Of a DNA stretch of 13,491 nucleotides, positions 1-7,178 are shown piece by piece. The translations under genes were made by a program, and so were the position numbers. The notes below the pieces were generated by a model. That model was not told the DNA's origin, searched no databases, and was given only the letters and a program-made list of their open reading frames with translations. Within the stretch, counting starts at the first letter, position 1, and the number at the start of each line of letters is the position of its first letter. The DNA comes from Gammaproteobacteria bacterium (lineage in GTDB: Bacteria > Pseudomonadota > Gammaproteobacteria > Enterobacterales > Alteromonadaceae), in contig JAIXSW010000384.1 in the NCBI GenBank assembly GCA_027484495.1, forward strand, positions 1-13,491. The letters are read 5' to 3'.

Positions 1-3000
1 CAAAAGGGGGCCGGATTGAGCCGAAAAATAGAAAACACCAATGATAAAGCGGTAAGCGCTTTTTCTCCACCGGATAATAAATGAATAGTACTGTTTTTTT
101 TACCAGGGGGTCGCGCCATGATACTAACCCCGGTCTCCAATAAATCGTCATCCGTCAGGTCCAAATAGGCGCTGCCGCCGCCAAATACTTTCGGGAACAA
201 AGTCTGTAGGCCTTCATTCACCGCATCAAAAGTCGCTTTAAATTTCTGCCGGGTTTCGCGGTCGATTTTTTTGATCGCTGTTTCCAGCGTCTCGAGTGCC
301 GCGGTTAAATCATCATGTTGTAAATCCAGATATTTTTTCCGTTCATCCTGCTGATTAAATTCATCAATCGCTGCGAGGTTGATCGGTCCTAGCCGGCTTA
401 GCGCCTCGGCAGTTTTTTCCAGATTATTCTGCCAGACTTGCTCTTGCGCATCTGCCGGTAACGTCTGCAGCAACTCTTTGAGTTGCACTTGCTGCTCAGA
501 CAGCAAATCCAGCATGTTGTTGGCACGCACGCGGAAGCCTTCGGCATCCAGACGCAGATGTTCCATTTGCTTTTGCCGCGCGGTCAGCTGTTGCTGAACG
601 CCGTGCTGGCCTTGCTCCAGTGCACGGATCTGCTCATCGGTGTGCTGCAACTGCTGCTCCAGTTGCAATTTCCCGGCGCCAGTATCATCGCGACTTAAAA
701 TCAACGCCTGCAGTTCTTCCTGCGCGGCCAGATCCGGCTCATCCAGTAATTCCAGTTGATCGGTCAGTAAACTCAGGCGTTCTCGCAGTTTTTGTTGCTG
801 GCTGTTGCTGCGCACCAGATGCAGCCGAGCTGCTTCTAATTGCCGCTCCAGACTGACCTGCTGCAGACGCTGCGCGGTCAGCTGCTGATTCAGTTGTTGC
901 TCCTGTTCCCGCCGTTGCTTGAGCTGTTGCTGATGAACATCTTGTTGTTGTTGCAGCTGTCGCTGTGTGTCCTGCTGCAGAGCGGCGTCGTCTTCCAGCA
1001 GTAATAATTGTTCCTGCTGCTGCGCCTGCTGTTCCTGCCAGAGCACGATATCGTCCGCCAGTTGCTGGCGCTGTGTCAGCAACTGTGTGGATTGCTGTGT
1101 GTACTGCGTCAGACGAAATTCCAGTTGTTGCTGCTGATTCACACTACTTTGCAGCTGCTGCTGCGCCGTTGCCAGCGCCTGGCGGCCGGTACTGAGTTCT
1201 TGCCTCAGCTGGTCGAGCAGCGCATAAAGCTGCACTTCGTCCCGTTCCAGCTGTTGTTGTGCTGCACTAAGCGTCTGCTGTTGTGCGGTGAGCTGTGCCA
1301 GTTGTTGTTGCAGCTGCAGCGGATTTTGCCGGGCCTGCAGGTCAGCCACCAGCAGCCAGTTTGGCCCGAGCCAACGGCCTTGGGGACAGATCAGCGACTG
1401 TCCGGCAGCAAGGCTGGATTGTAGCTGCAGCGCTTGTGCGTAATCCTGCACACAAAAGATTTGCCAGAACTGCGCCGGAATTTGTTTCTGCCCACTGGCA
1501 TCAGCCGCGATTTGACTAGCCAGCGTGGCTAAACCCGCCACAGGCGCTGGCTCTGGCTCTGGCGCGGCAAAAATGCCGTTAATTGGCTGCAACAGATGAT
1601 GTTCCGGTGCAATAGCTGGGAATTCAGCCGCCGGCTGACTGAAATTCAGCGCCTGCAGCGCCACCGCCACTGCGATATCCCAGCCAGGCGCGATTTGCAG
1701 CTTAGGCAACAGTGGTTGTTCTGCTTCCAGCCGTCGCAGTTGTTGGGTCAGCACGCCATATTGCTGCGCCAGTGCTGCCAGTTCCAGTGTGGTGGTTTTA
1801 GCCTCAAGCTGACGTTGTTGTAACTGTTTTTGCACTGCCTCCAGCTGCAATTCGGTTGCGGCCAGCCCTGCAGCAAGCGTCTCACATTGGCTGCGTTGTT
1901 GTTGCTGCAGCGGTTGCAGCAATTGCAATTCAGCCTGTAGCGGCTGTGGCGACAACGTCAGCAGCTGGATTGCCAGTGCCTCGTCCTGCTGCTGCGCCCG
2001 CTGGATCTGATTGTGTAAGTGTTCCGCCGACAGTCGAAGTTGTTGTATTTGCTGAGCCAGCGCAAAAGCCTGCTGCTGCGCCTGTTGATAGGCGCGCTGA
2101 CTATCGGCACCGCGATGTTCAGCGTCCAGATAGGCCTGCTGCAACTCATCATGTTGCTGTTCCAGCAATTCCAATGTCGGCGCTAATTCGAGTAACAACG
2201 CTCCCAGCTCTGCCAGTTGTTGTTCTTCCGCCACTTGCAGATCCAGGCCTTGCTCAATCTCGTTGTGCAACTGGCGCTTTTCCTCATGGATTTGCTGGCG
2301 CCGGCTGCGCTGATGTAACTGTTGTTGCTCCAGTGCGGTGATTTGGCTGCCGAGCTGATAAAAGCGTTGCTGTGTTTGGACCAGGCTGTCACGCAGGTTT
2401 TGCTGCTGTTGTTTCAGTTGTTCCAGCGCACGAAAAGCGCCGGAACCCTCAGTCATAAACTGCTGATATTCGGTCTCCAGCACAGCCAGTGCCTGCTCAG
2501 CCTGTTGCAGTTGTTCATTGAAAAAGTACCAGCGCAGCGCGGTCAACTCAGCTTTTAGCCGGCGTTCTGTCGCTTTTAATTCTTTGTAACGCTCTGCAGT
2601 TGCGGCCTGGCGACGCAGCTTATCGAGGTTTTTGCCGAGTTCTTCCCGCACATCACTCAGCCGGTCCAGATTGTCACGGGTGTGGCTGATGCGGGTTTCG
2701 GTTTCACGGCGGCGTTCTTTGTATTTGGAAATGCCGGCCGCTTCTTCGATAAAAACTCTTAAATCTTGCGGTCGGGACTCAATCAGTTTGGAAATCATGC
2801 CCTGTTCGATAATGGCATAACTACGTGGGCCCAGGCCTGTGCCTAAAAAGATGTCCGTGATATCACGGCGGCGGCATTTACTGCCATTGAGGAAATATAA
2901 CGACTGCGCGTCACGCGTGACCAGACGTTTGACGGAGATCTCGCTGCGATCAGCCAGACTGCCCTGCACCCGGCCTTCTGTGTTTTCAAACACCAGCTCC

Positions 3001-3239
3001 ACCGAAGCCTGAGATACCGGTTTACGCTGCGCCGAGCCGTTAAAAATCACGTCGGTCATCGCATCGCCGCGCAGGTTTTTCGCACTGCTTTCCCCCAGCA
3101 CCCAACGCACGGCGTCGATTACGTTGGATTTGCCGCAGCCGTTAGGCCCCACCACACAGGTCATTGCCGTTGGAAACGGCACCAGGGTCGGGTCAACAAA
3201 AGACTTAAAACCGGCAAGTTTGATCTGTTTGAGGCGCAT
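1..3239 (-). CDS. smc: Smc, chromosome segregation/condensin ATPase (partial, 3' end outside window)
   Basis: Smc is the ATPase of the bacterial condensin Smc-ScpAB, which compacts and segregates the nucleoid. Reading from ATG 3239 I translated 1079 codons with no stop or frameshift. The N-terminal head starts MRLKQIKLAGFKSF and has the Walker A loop GPNGCGKS at residues 31-38 (Lys37). A first coiled-coil arm covers about 200-500. A hinge-like region covers about 505-640, with PGWDIAVAVAL at its start and GRWLGPNWLL near its end. The second arm covers about 641-920. The C-terminal head carries the ABC signature LSGGEK at 1055-1060. The window ends at LNPAPF, just before the expected Walker B and D-loop, so roughly 85 residues are missing, consistent with a family length near 1150-1170. 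Both arms are unusually glutamine-rich, about one residue in four, with several QQQQ runs. No clear Shine-Dalgarno precedes the start. It is divergent from cysZ. Confidence 0.97.
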   Translation of the reverse strand, partial: MRLKQIKLAGFKSFVDPTLVPFPTAMTCVVGPNGCGKSNVIDAVRWVLGESSAKNLRGDAMTDVIFNGSAQRKPVSQASVELVFENTEGRVQGSLADRSEISVKRLVTRDAQSLYFLNGSKCRRRDITDIFLGTGLGPRSYAIIEQGMISKLIESRPQDLRVFIEEAAGISKYKERRRETETRISHTRDNLDRLSDVREELGKNLDKLRRQAATAERYKELKATERRLKAELTALRWYFFNEQLQQAEQALAVLETEYQQFMTEGSGAFRALEQLKQQQQNLRDSLVQTQQRFYQLGSQITALEQQQLHQRSRRQQIHEEKRQLHNEIEQGLDLQVAEEQQLAELGALLLELAPTLELLEQQHDELQQAYLDAEHRGADSQRAYQQAQQQAFALAQQIQQLRLSAEHLHNQIQRAQQQDEALAIQLLTLSPQPLQAELQLLQPLQQQQRSQCETLAAGLAATELQLEAVQKQLQQRQLEAKTTTLELAALAQQYGVLTQQLRRLEAEQPLLPKLQIAPGWDIAVAVALQALNFSQPAAEFPAIAPEHHLLQPINGIFAAPEPEPAPVAGLATLASQIAADASGQKQIPAQFWQIFCVQDYAQALQLQSSLAAGQSLICPQGRWLGPNWLLVADLQARQNPLQLQQQLAQLTAQQQTLSAAQQQLERDEVQLYALLDQLRQELSTGRQALATAQQQLQSSVNQQQQLEFRLTQYTQQSTQLLTQRQQLADDIVLWQEQQAQQQEQLLLLEDDAALQQDTQRQLQQQQDVHQQQLKQRREQEQQLNQQLTAQRLQQVSLERQLEAARLHLVRSNSQQQKLRERLSLLTDQLELLDEPDLAAQEELQALILSRDDTGAGKLQLEQQLQHTDEQIRALEQGQHGVQQQLTARQKQMEHLRLDAEGFRVRANNMLDLLSEQQVQLKELLQTLPADAQEQVWQNNLEKTAEALSRLGPINLAAIDEFNQQDERKKYLDLQHDDLTAALETLETAIKKIDRETRQKFKATFDAVNEGLQTLFPKVFGGGSAYLDLTDDDLLETGVSIMARPPGKKNSTIHLLSGGEKALTALSLVFSIFRLNPAPF

Positions 3240-3372
3240 GCCAGACGATTGGAAACCGGGCTGAGGGTTCACAGACTGTAACAAAATGAGGTACCCCTGT
3301 CACGGCAAAACTATTGCAGATCAAGCCATTGCCTCATAAGCTCTCGCCCTAGTGGCCATTTCGCCTTCATGC

Positions 3373-3377
3373 AGGAG
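3373..3377 (+). promoter_or_regulatory. Shine-Dalgarno site that sets the cysZ start
   Basis: AGGAG lies 6 nt before ATG 3384. An in-frame ATG at 3369 lies upstream of this site and would add MQEFY, residues encoded by the ribosome binding site itself. ATG 3384 is therefore the better start. Confidence 0.75.
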
Positions 3378-3383
3378 TTTTAT

Positions 3384-4100
3384 ATGCATTATTTCTTTCA
3401 GGGCCTTAGTTTGCTCAGTACTAAAGGACTACGCCGTTATGTGCTGATCCCACTCGGCATTAACTTGATTTTATTCGCCGGCGCGTTTTTTTATCTGATC
3501 CAGCAAGTGCAGGGCTGGGTGAATCATTTGATGGGCTGGGTGCCGGAGTGGTTAAGTTTTCTGGAATACATCTTGTGGCCGGTGTTGGTGCTCAGTGTGG
3601 TGTTGTCGATGGCGTTTACCTTCACGATGATTGCTAACTTTATCGCCGCACCTTTTAATGCGTTGCTCAGTGAAAAAGTTGAACTGCATCTGACAGGCCA
3701 GGCGCTGCCTGAACAAGGGTTTGCCGCCTTTATGAAGGATGTGCCCCGCATGCTCGGCCGGGAATGGACCAAATTTGTGTATTGCCTGCCACGTGCCATC
3801 GTCTTTTTACTGGCATTTTTCCTGCTACCGCTGATTGGCCAGTTGCTGTGGTTTTTATTCACCAGCTGGATGATGGCCATTCAGTATTGCGACTACCCCT
3901 ATGACAACCACAAAGTGCCATTTCATACCATGCGCCAGCAGCTGCGCGGTGACTTAACCGGTAGCTACAGCTTTGGTATGACGGTCGCGATTGGCAGTAT
4001 GGTGCCATTTTTGAATCTGCTGGTGATGCCAATTGCCGTCTGCGGCGCCACCGCGATGTGGGTCGACCGTTACAAAACAGCACATTACGCCAAACGCTGA
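3384..4100 (+). CDS. cysZ: CysZ, sulfate transporter/permease
   Basis: CysZ is an inner-membrane protein that imports sulfate for the assimilatory cysteine pathway. The 238-residue product is slightly shorter than E. coli CysZ (about 253). Hydrophobic segments lie near residues 21-40, 62-88, 136-165 and 198-225. Family hallmarks are the segment AAPFNALLSEKVE (88-100) after the second membrane stretch and AIQYCDYPYDNHK (165-177). ATG 3384 is preferred over the in-frame ATG 3369 because AGGAG sits at 3373-3377. The gene is divergent from smc and ends in its own hairpin terminator at about 4115, so it appears to be a single-gene unit. In E. coli cysZ is divergent from zipA-ligA and next to cysK; here smc takes the divergent position and cysK is not adjacent. 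I saw no clear CysB-type operator. The family call is confident; transport activity is inferred from family membership. Confidence 0.93.
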   Translation: MHYFFQGLSLLSTKGLRRYVLIPLGINLILFAGAFFYLIQQVQGWVNHLMGWVPEWLSFLEYILWPVLVLSVVLSMAFTFTMIANFIAAPFNALLSEKVELHLTGQALPEQGFAAFMKDVPRMLGREWTKFVYCLPRAIVFLLAFFLLPLIGQLLWFLFTSWMMAIQYCDYPYDNHKVPFHTMRQQLRGDLTGSYSFGMTVAIGSMVPFLNLLVMPIAVCGATAMWVDRYKTAHYAKR

Positions 4101-4114
4101 CACCTGCACGACAC

Positions 4115-4147
4115 AAAAAACAGCCCGCCTTTGCGGGCTGTTTGTTT
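4115..4147 (+). terminator. Rho-independent terminator of cysZ
   Basis: An 11-bp inverted repeat (4118-4128 with 4133-4143, GC core CAGCCCGC/GCGGGCTG) closes a CTTT loop and is followed by TTTGTTTT. It lies 15-20 nt after the cysZ stop. A-rich sequence on its left side could also let it act on the opposite strand. Confidence 0.85.
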
Positions 4148-4221
4148 TCACCAGCACCCACAGACGCAAATGCTTGCGCGTAGTCGTTTTGCCGTACTTT
4201 CTGCAGACCCTGCTTTTGCGG

Positions 4222-4227
4222 TATCAT
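4222..4227 (+). promoter_or_regulatory. Possible -10 element for the Sua5-type gene
   Basis: TATCAT matches the sigma70 -10 consensus at five of six positions and would start a transcript near 4234, about 22 nt before ATG 4256. No good -35 lies 16-18 nt upstream: the best hexamers, TTCTGC and TCTGCA, match poorly. The preceding cysZ terminator makes a promoter in this gap likely, but this particular assignment is weak. Confidence 0.35.
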
Positions 4228-4255
4228 ACGCGGCCATTTTTGCGCCGGAGTTGTT

Positions 4256-5215
4256 ATGACCTTACTGTTATCTGCATTAACCGATCAGGATGCCGCAGTC
4301 AAGTTGCTGCAGGCCGGTGAGCTGGTCGCGGTTCCGACAGAAACAGTCTATGGCCTGGCCGCCGATGCCAGCAATCCGCAAGCCGTCGCTAAAATTTTTA
4401 CCGCCAAAGGCCGCCCAGCCAATCACCCGCTGATTGTGCATATCGGTGATTTAGCGCAACTGAGTAACTGGGCGCGTGATATTCCGCCGCAGGCATTGTT
4501 GCTGGCTAAAGCATTCTGGCCAGGTCCGCTGACCTTGTTGTTAGCCAAAGCCGACAACGTCAGCCCTGTCGTCACGGGGGGCAAAGACAGCATCGGCATC
4601 CGGATGCCAGCACACCCCGTATTGTTGGCATTACTGCAGCAAACCGGCCTCGCCGTCGCCGCCCCTTCAGCCAATCCGTATAAAAAACTGAGTCCGACCA
4701 GCGCCAGCCAGGTGATGGCCGGTTTAAATGGCCGTATTGCCGCGGTGTTGGATGGGGGTGACTGTAGTGTTGGCCTTGAGTCGACGATTGTCGATTTAAC
4801 CTCGGCCCAGCCGCAGGTACTGCGTGCAGGGCCAATTAGCGCGGCCGAACTGGAAACGGTATTAGGGGTACCGGTTAGCACACCAAAATCACACAATGTG
4901 GCCGTACCAGGCAATGTTAAAGCGCATTATCAGCCCGGCAAACCGCTGAAAATATTCAGCAAAGCCGATTTACGTAGCGCACTGCAGCAATCCAGCGAAG
5001 CGGTGATTTGCCTGTATCAAAGTGCGGAATTTGCCACGTTAACGTTGCCGCACAGCCGCCAAATGCCACAAGACAAAGCCGGTTATGCCCGTTTATTGTA
5101 TCGCAGCCTGTTTGAAGCGGACGCGCTGCCAGGTAGCCAGATTTATCTGGAGCAACCACCGCAAACGCCGGAATGGGATGACGTCAACGACCGGCTGCGC
5201 CGCGCCTGCAGCTAA
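4256..5215 (+). CDS. Sua5-type L-threonylcarbamoyladenylate synthase
   Basis: The enzyme makes threonylcarbamoyl-AMP from threonine, bicarbonate and ATP, the first step of the t6A37 modification of ANN-decoding tRNAs in the cytoplasm. The product has 319 residues. The N-terminal YrdC domain (about 10-195) has PTETVYGL (27-34), the KGR triad (51-53), APSAN (136-140), STIVD (176-180) and a conserved Arg at 190. It continues through a linker with HYQPGKP (224-230) into a C-terminal Sua5 domain (about 233-315). That two-domain form separates it from the short TsaC of E. coli (about 190 residues), so I leave the symbol open (tsaC/sua5). ATG 4256 follows GGAG (4247-4250) at 5-nt spacing. The gene lies between the cysZ terminator and its own terminator at 5279, so it is probably monocistronic. 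Confidence 0.93.
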   Translation: MTLLLSALTDQDAAVKLLQAGELVAVPTETVYGLAADASNPQAVAKIFTAKGRPANHPLIVHIGDLAQLSNWARDIPPQALLLAKAFWPGPLTLLLAKADNVSPVVTGGKDSIGIRMPAHPVLLALLQQTGLAVAAPSANPYKKLSPTSASQVMAGLNGRIAAVLDGGDCSVGLESTIVDLTSAQPQVLRAGPISAAELETVLGVPVSTPKSHNVAVPGNVKAHYQPGKPLKIFSKADLRSALQQSSEAVICLYQSAEFATLTLPHSRQMPQDKAGYARLLYRSLFEADALPGSQIYLEQPPQTPEWDDVNDRLRRACS

Positions 5216-5278
5216 GCTAGAGCGCGCATCGTTACCAACGCCGCCTTGCCTTGGCGCTATTCTGCTACGCCAGTGAAC

Positions 5279-5304
5279 AAAAAGCGCCTGACGGCGCTTT
5301 TTTT
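5279..5304. terminator. Bidirectional terminator between the Sua5 gene and the MscS-like gene
   Basis: AAAAAGCGCC (5279-5288), loop TGAC and GGCGC followed by seven T (5293-5304) form a GC-cored hairpin with A and T tracts on its two sides. This suits two convergent genes. The minus-strand channel gene's stop codon (5303-5305) overlaps its right edge, so the hairpin serves both transcripts. Confidence 0.85.
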
Positions 5305-5944
5305 AACTGACTGACTTCGGCTTTTGCCGGTGTTTTAGCGCCAGCTCCCGTTTGGTATGCCAACGCTCGGCAGATTTCACCAGCTGGGTTTTACAACTTT
5401 GTTGTTCAGTGACAAACACCGGCCGGGACACAATCAGGTTATTCGGGTAAACCACACACTCGCCGTCTTTGGTGCGCAGTGTGGTCGAAAACAAATTCAC
5501 TTCTTCAATGGTCCCTTCGATCGCATTGCTGCCATCGACAATTTTGACGGTACGTCCCTGCGCAAAACTGGATTGACCAAGCAAAATGAAAAACGCCGTA
5601 ATGTTACTCAGTAAACTCCAGGCGGCAAACAAAGCCACACCGACCACGGCGATCATCGACGAGGCCAGTACCAATAAGCCTTTGATATCAATGCCCCAGA
5701 TGATACTAAGCACGACCACTAGCAGCAGGAATAGCAGGATATGGAACACCACCATCGCGCGGCGGTTCATTTCCTCTTTTAGCATAGTCGCGGCAATAGT
5801 GCGGTAAATAAAAGGCGCGATACGCCGGCTTAACACGGCGTATAACAGCAACACGATACCGGATATCACCAGCTGGGCGATCTCAGGTTTGTAATGCTCA
5901 GTCAGCGTTTTGAGCTCAGCGATCCAATTCAGATTGGCATCCAT
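5303..5944 (-). CDS. Compact MscS-family mechanosensitive channel-like protein
   Basis: This is a predicted inner-membrane channel of the MscS superfamily, whose members release solutes under membrane tension. The product has 213 residues. Membrane segments are near 22-39, 64-84 and 88-123; the last corresponds to the pore helix TM3, with VVGVALFAAWSLLSN at 100-114. The hallmark beta-domain follows: FSTTLRTKDG (152-161) and VVYPNNLIVSRPV (164-176). After about residue 180 only a short basic tail remains, so the large C-terminal vestibule domain of E. coli MscS (286 residues) is absent. The start is ATG 5944; an adjacent in-frame GTG at 5947 is an alternative with better spacing (9 nt rather than 12) from AGGAG at 5957-5961. 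It is the last gene of the ycgL run, about 30 bp after ycgN. The family is clear; gating behaviour and substrate cannot be read. Confidence 0.88.
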   Translation of the reverse strand: MDANLNWIAELKTLTEHYKPEIAQLVISGIVLLLYAVLSRRIAPFIYRTIAATMLKEEMNRRAMVVFHILLFLLLVVVLSIIWGIDIKGLLVLASSMIAVVGVALFAAWSLLSNITAFFILLGQSSFAQGRTVKIVDGSNAIEGTIEEVNLFSTTLRTKDGECVVYPNNLIVSRPVFVTEQQSCKTQLVKSAERWHTKRELALKHRQKPKSVS

Positions 5945-5956
5945 CACTTACAAAGA

Positions 5957-5961
5957 CTCCT
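5957..5961 (-). promoter_or_regulatory. Shine-Dalgarno site of the MscS-like gene
   Basis: AGGAG on the minus strand lies 9 nt before GTG 5947 and 12 nt before ATG 5944. The spacing slightly favours GTG and the codon favours ATG. The two differ by one residue. Confidence 0.6.
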
Positions 5962-5975
5962 TGGTTGCGTCTGCT

Positions 5976-6476
5976 TTAGTCCAAATCATTCAGTGGCCAG
6001 GTCACAATGTGATCTTCAAAATCATCAATGCTGACTGCCCGCTCAGAAATCGTTTTATTGCGCACCGACATTTGTTTTTTGTGCATCAGGCTTTTTTTAC
6101 CGCCATTGAGCAACGGGTGCCAGCTCGGTAAACCCCGCCCTTCCTGCAGACGACGATAGCTGCAGCTGGTTGGCATAAAGAAAATGTCTTTCAGGTTTTC
6201 CCGCGTCAGTTTGACGCAATCCGGTACCAGCACAGTGCGCAGCTCATAGCAGTCGCATTCGCATTTATTGCTGTTCAGATACTGGCAGGCAATATTGGTG
6301 AAATGTACGGTTTCGCCTTCGCGGATAAAATCAGTCGGGCCTTCGGCGTCTTCATCTTCATCATCGATGAATTTATTCAGACAACACTTGGCGCAGCCAT
6401 CACAGACCGCTTCCCATTCTGCGTCGTTCATGTCCATCAGGGATTTCGTTTCCCAGAATTTTTCTGCAAGGCTCAT
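5976..6476 (-). CDS. ycgN: YcgN-family cysteine-cluster protein (UPF0260)
   Basis: This is a small cytoplasmic protein of the YcgN family, rich in cysteines thought to bind a metal; its molecular function is unknown. The 166-residue product has the cluster CDGCAKCC at 25-32, further cysteines at 64, 72, 74, 76, 87 and 105, and the family blocks PDCVKLTREN (85-94) and LPSWHPLLNG (116-125). From memory of the E. coli sequence, this protein has an extra acidic stretch around 38-56 (DDEDEDAEG and following) and one extra Cys (76). The start codon overlaps the stop of the preceding gene as ATGA (6473-6476), with GGAG 7 nt upstream, which implies translational coupling. ycgN follows ycgM in E. coli too, so the pairing is conserved. 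Family call sure, function not. Confidence 0.94.
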   Translation of the reverse strand: MSLAEKFWETKSLMDMNDAEWEAVCDGCAKCCLNKFIDDEDEDAEGPTDFIREGETVHFTNIACQYLNSNKCECDCYELRTVLVPDCVKLTRENLKDIFFMPTSCSYRRLQEGRGLPSWHPLLNGGKKSLMHKKQMSVRNKTISERAVSIDDFEDHIVTWPLNDLD

Positions 6477-7168
6477 ACGCCACTCCGTACGGCCAGTGCC
6501 GGGGTGTGACTCACCTGACTCTGAACCGAAAAATGATTATCTAAAGTTAGCTGCAGTTGATCACCAACCTGCAGTGGCCCAACGCCAGCCGGGGTGCCAG
6601 TTAAAATGATGTCACCCGGCTGCAAGCTGAACCAATCAGACATTTCGCTGATCATCTGGGCAATGCCGCGGATCATCAGGGCCGCATCACCGCTCTGCCG
6701 TCTTGCGCCGTTCACATCCAGGCTAAAGGTCAACGCCTGCGCGTCAGCGACCTGCGCTGCCGGCACAAAGCCTGCTACCGGACAAGCACCATCAAAGCCT
6801 TTGGCAATATCCCAGGGCCGGCCGAGTTTTTTCAGTTCCGCCTGCACGTCACGCAAGGTTAAATCCAGCGCCAGGCTATAACCCCAAACAGCTTCCATCA
6901 CTTGTTCCGGCGTTGCTGCCGCCAATGGCTGACCGATTAACACAGCAATTTCAGTTTCATTATGGACAGCGCCCCGGTCCTGCGGGATGGCCAGCGGCGC
7001 ACTGAAATGTCGTAGCGCCGTCGCCGGCTTTAAGAAAAACAGCGCATCCGGCGCGGTTTTGCTGTTCATCTCGGTGATATGGTCCTGGTAATTCTGGCCA
7101 ATACAAACGACTTTACCGATCGGCAGTGCGATTGCGTTGCCTTGCAGATCCAGATGTTGATAGCGCAT
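6473..7168 (-). CDS. Fumarylacetoacetate hydrolase-family protein (YcgM-like, predicted acylpyruvase)
   Basis: Members of this family use a divalent metal to cleave or hydrate beta-diketo and 2-keto acids; E. coli YcgM resembles acylpyruvases and oxaloacetate-handling FAHD1 proteins. The 231-residue product is the usual length for short FAH proteins. Visible motifs are VVCIGQNYQDH (20-30), the metal-binding residues Glu71 and Glu73 in NETEIAVLIG, Asp102 in LDLTLRD, Lys123 in AKGFD, and LTGTPAGVGPL (189-199). It matches YcgM strongly from residue 1, which fixes ATG 7168; an open frame extends upstream to 7258 but only as antisense-frame read-through of the previous gene. GGAG (7174-7177) lies 5 nt before the start. 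It begins 10 bp after the transglycosylase stop and overlaps ycgN by four bases. Exact substrate uncertain; ycgM would be a reasonable symbol. Confidence 0.92.
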   Translation of the reverse strand: MRYQHLDLQGNAIALPIGKVVCIGQNYQDHITEMNSKTAPDALFFLKPATALRHFSAPLAIPQDRGAVHNETEIAVLIGQPLAAATPEQVMEAVWGYSLALDLTLRDVQAELKKLGRPWDIAKGFDGACPVAGFVPAAQVADAQALTFSLDVNGARRQSGDAALMIRGIAQMISEMSDWFSLQPGDIILTGTPAGVGPLQVGDQLQLTLDNHFSVQSQVSHTPALAVRSGV

Positions 7169-7178
7169 ACCGACTCCG

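Noticed and set aside
880..1320. Apparent CTG/TTG trinucleotide repeat tract
   Set aside because: The units are imperfect and match the codons of the glutamine-rich Smc arm. No regular tandem array exists outside the coding frame.
1856..2341. A 161-residue open frame on the plus strand, and several others between 379 and 2820
   Set aside because: They lie antisense to smc, which is open and recognisable across the whole stretch. The frequent CAG/CAA glutamine codons of smc read as stop-poor Ala/Val/Pro-rich or Leu/Gln-rich frames on the other strand.
3314..3342. Possible cysZ promoter TTGCAG/TAAGCT
   Set aside because: The spacing is right but both boxes match poorly, so it is no better than chance in a 144-bp gap.
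3859..4227. A 122-residue minus-strand open frame over the end of cysZ and its terminator
   Set aside because: It reads through the antisense of cysZ and a clear terminator hairpin and resembles no family I know.
4423..4914. A 163-residue minus-strand open frame
   Set aside because: Antisense shadow of the Sua5-type gene, with no ribosome binding site or recognisable domain.
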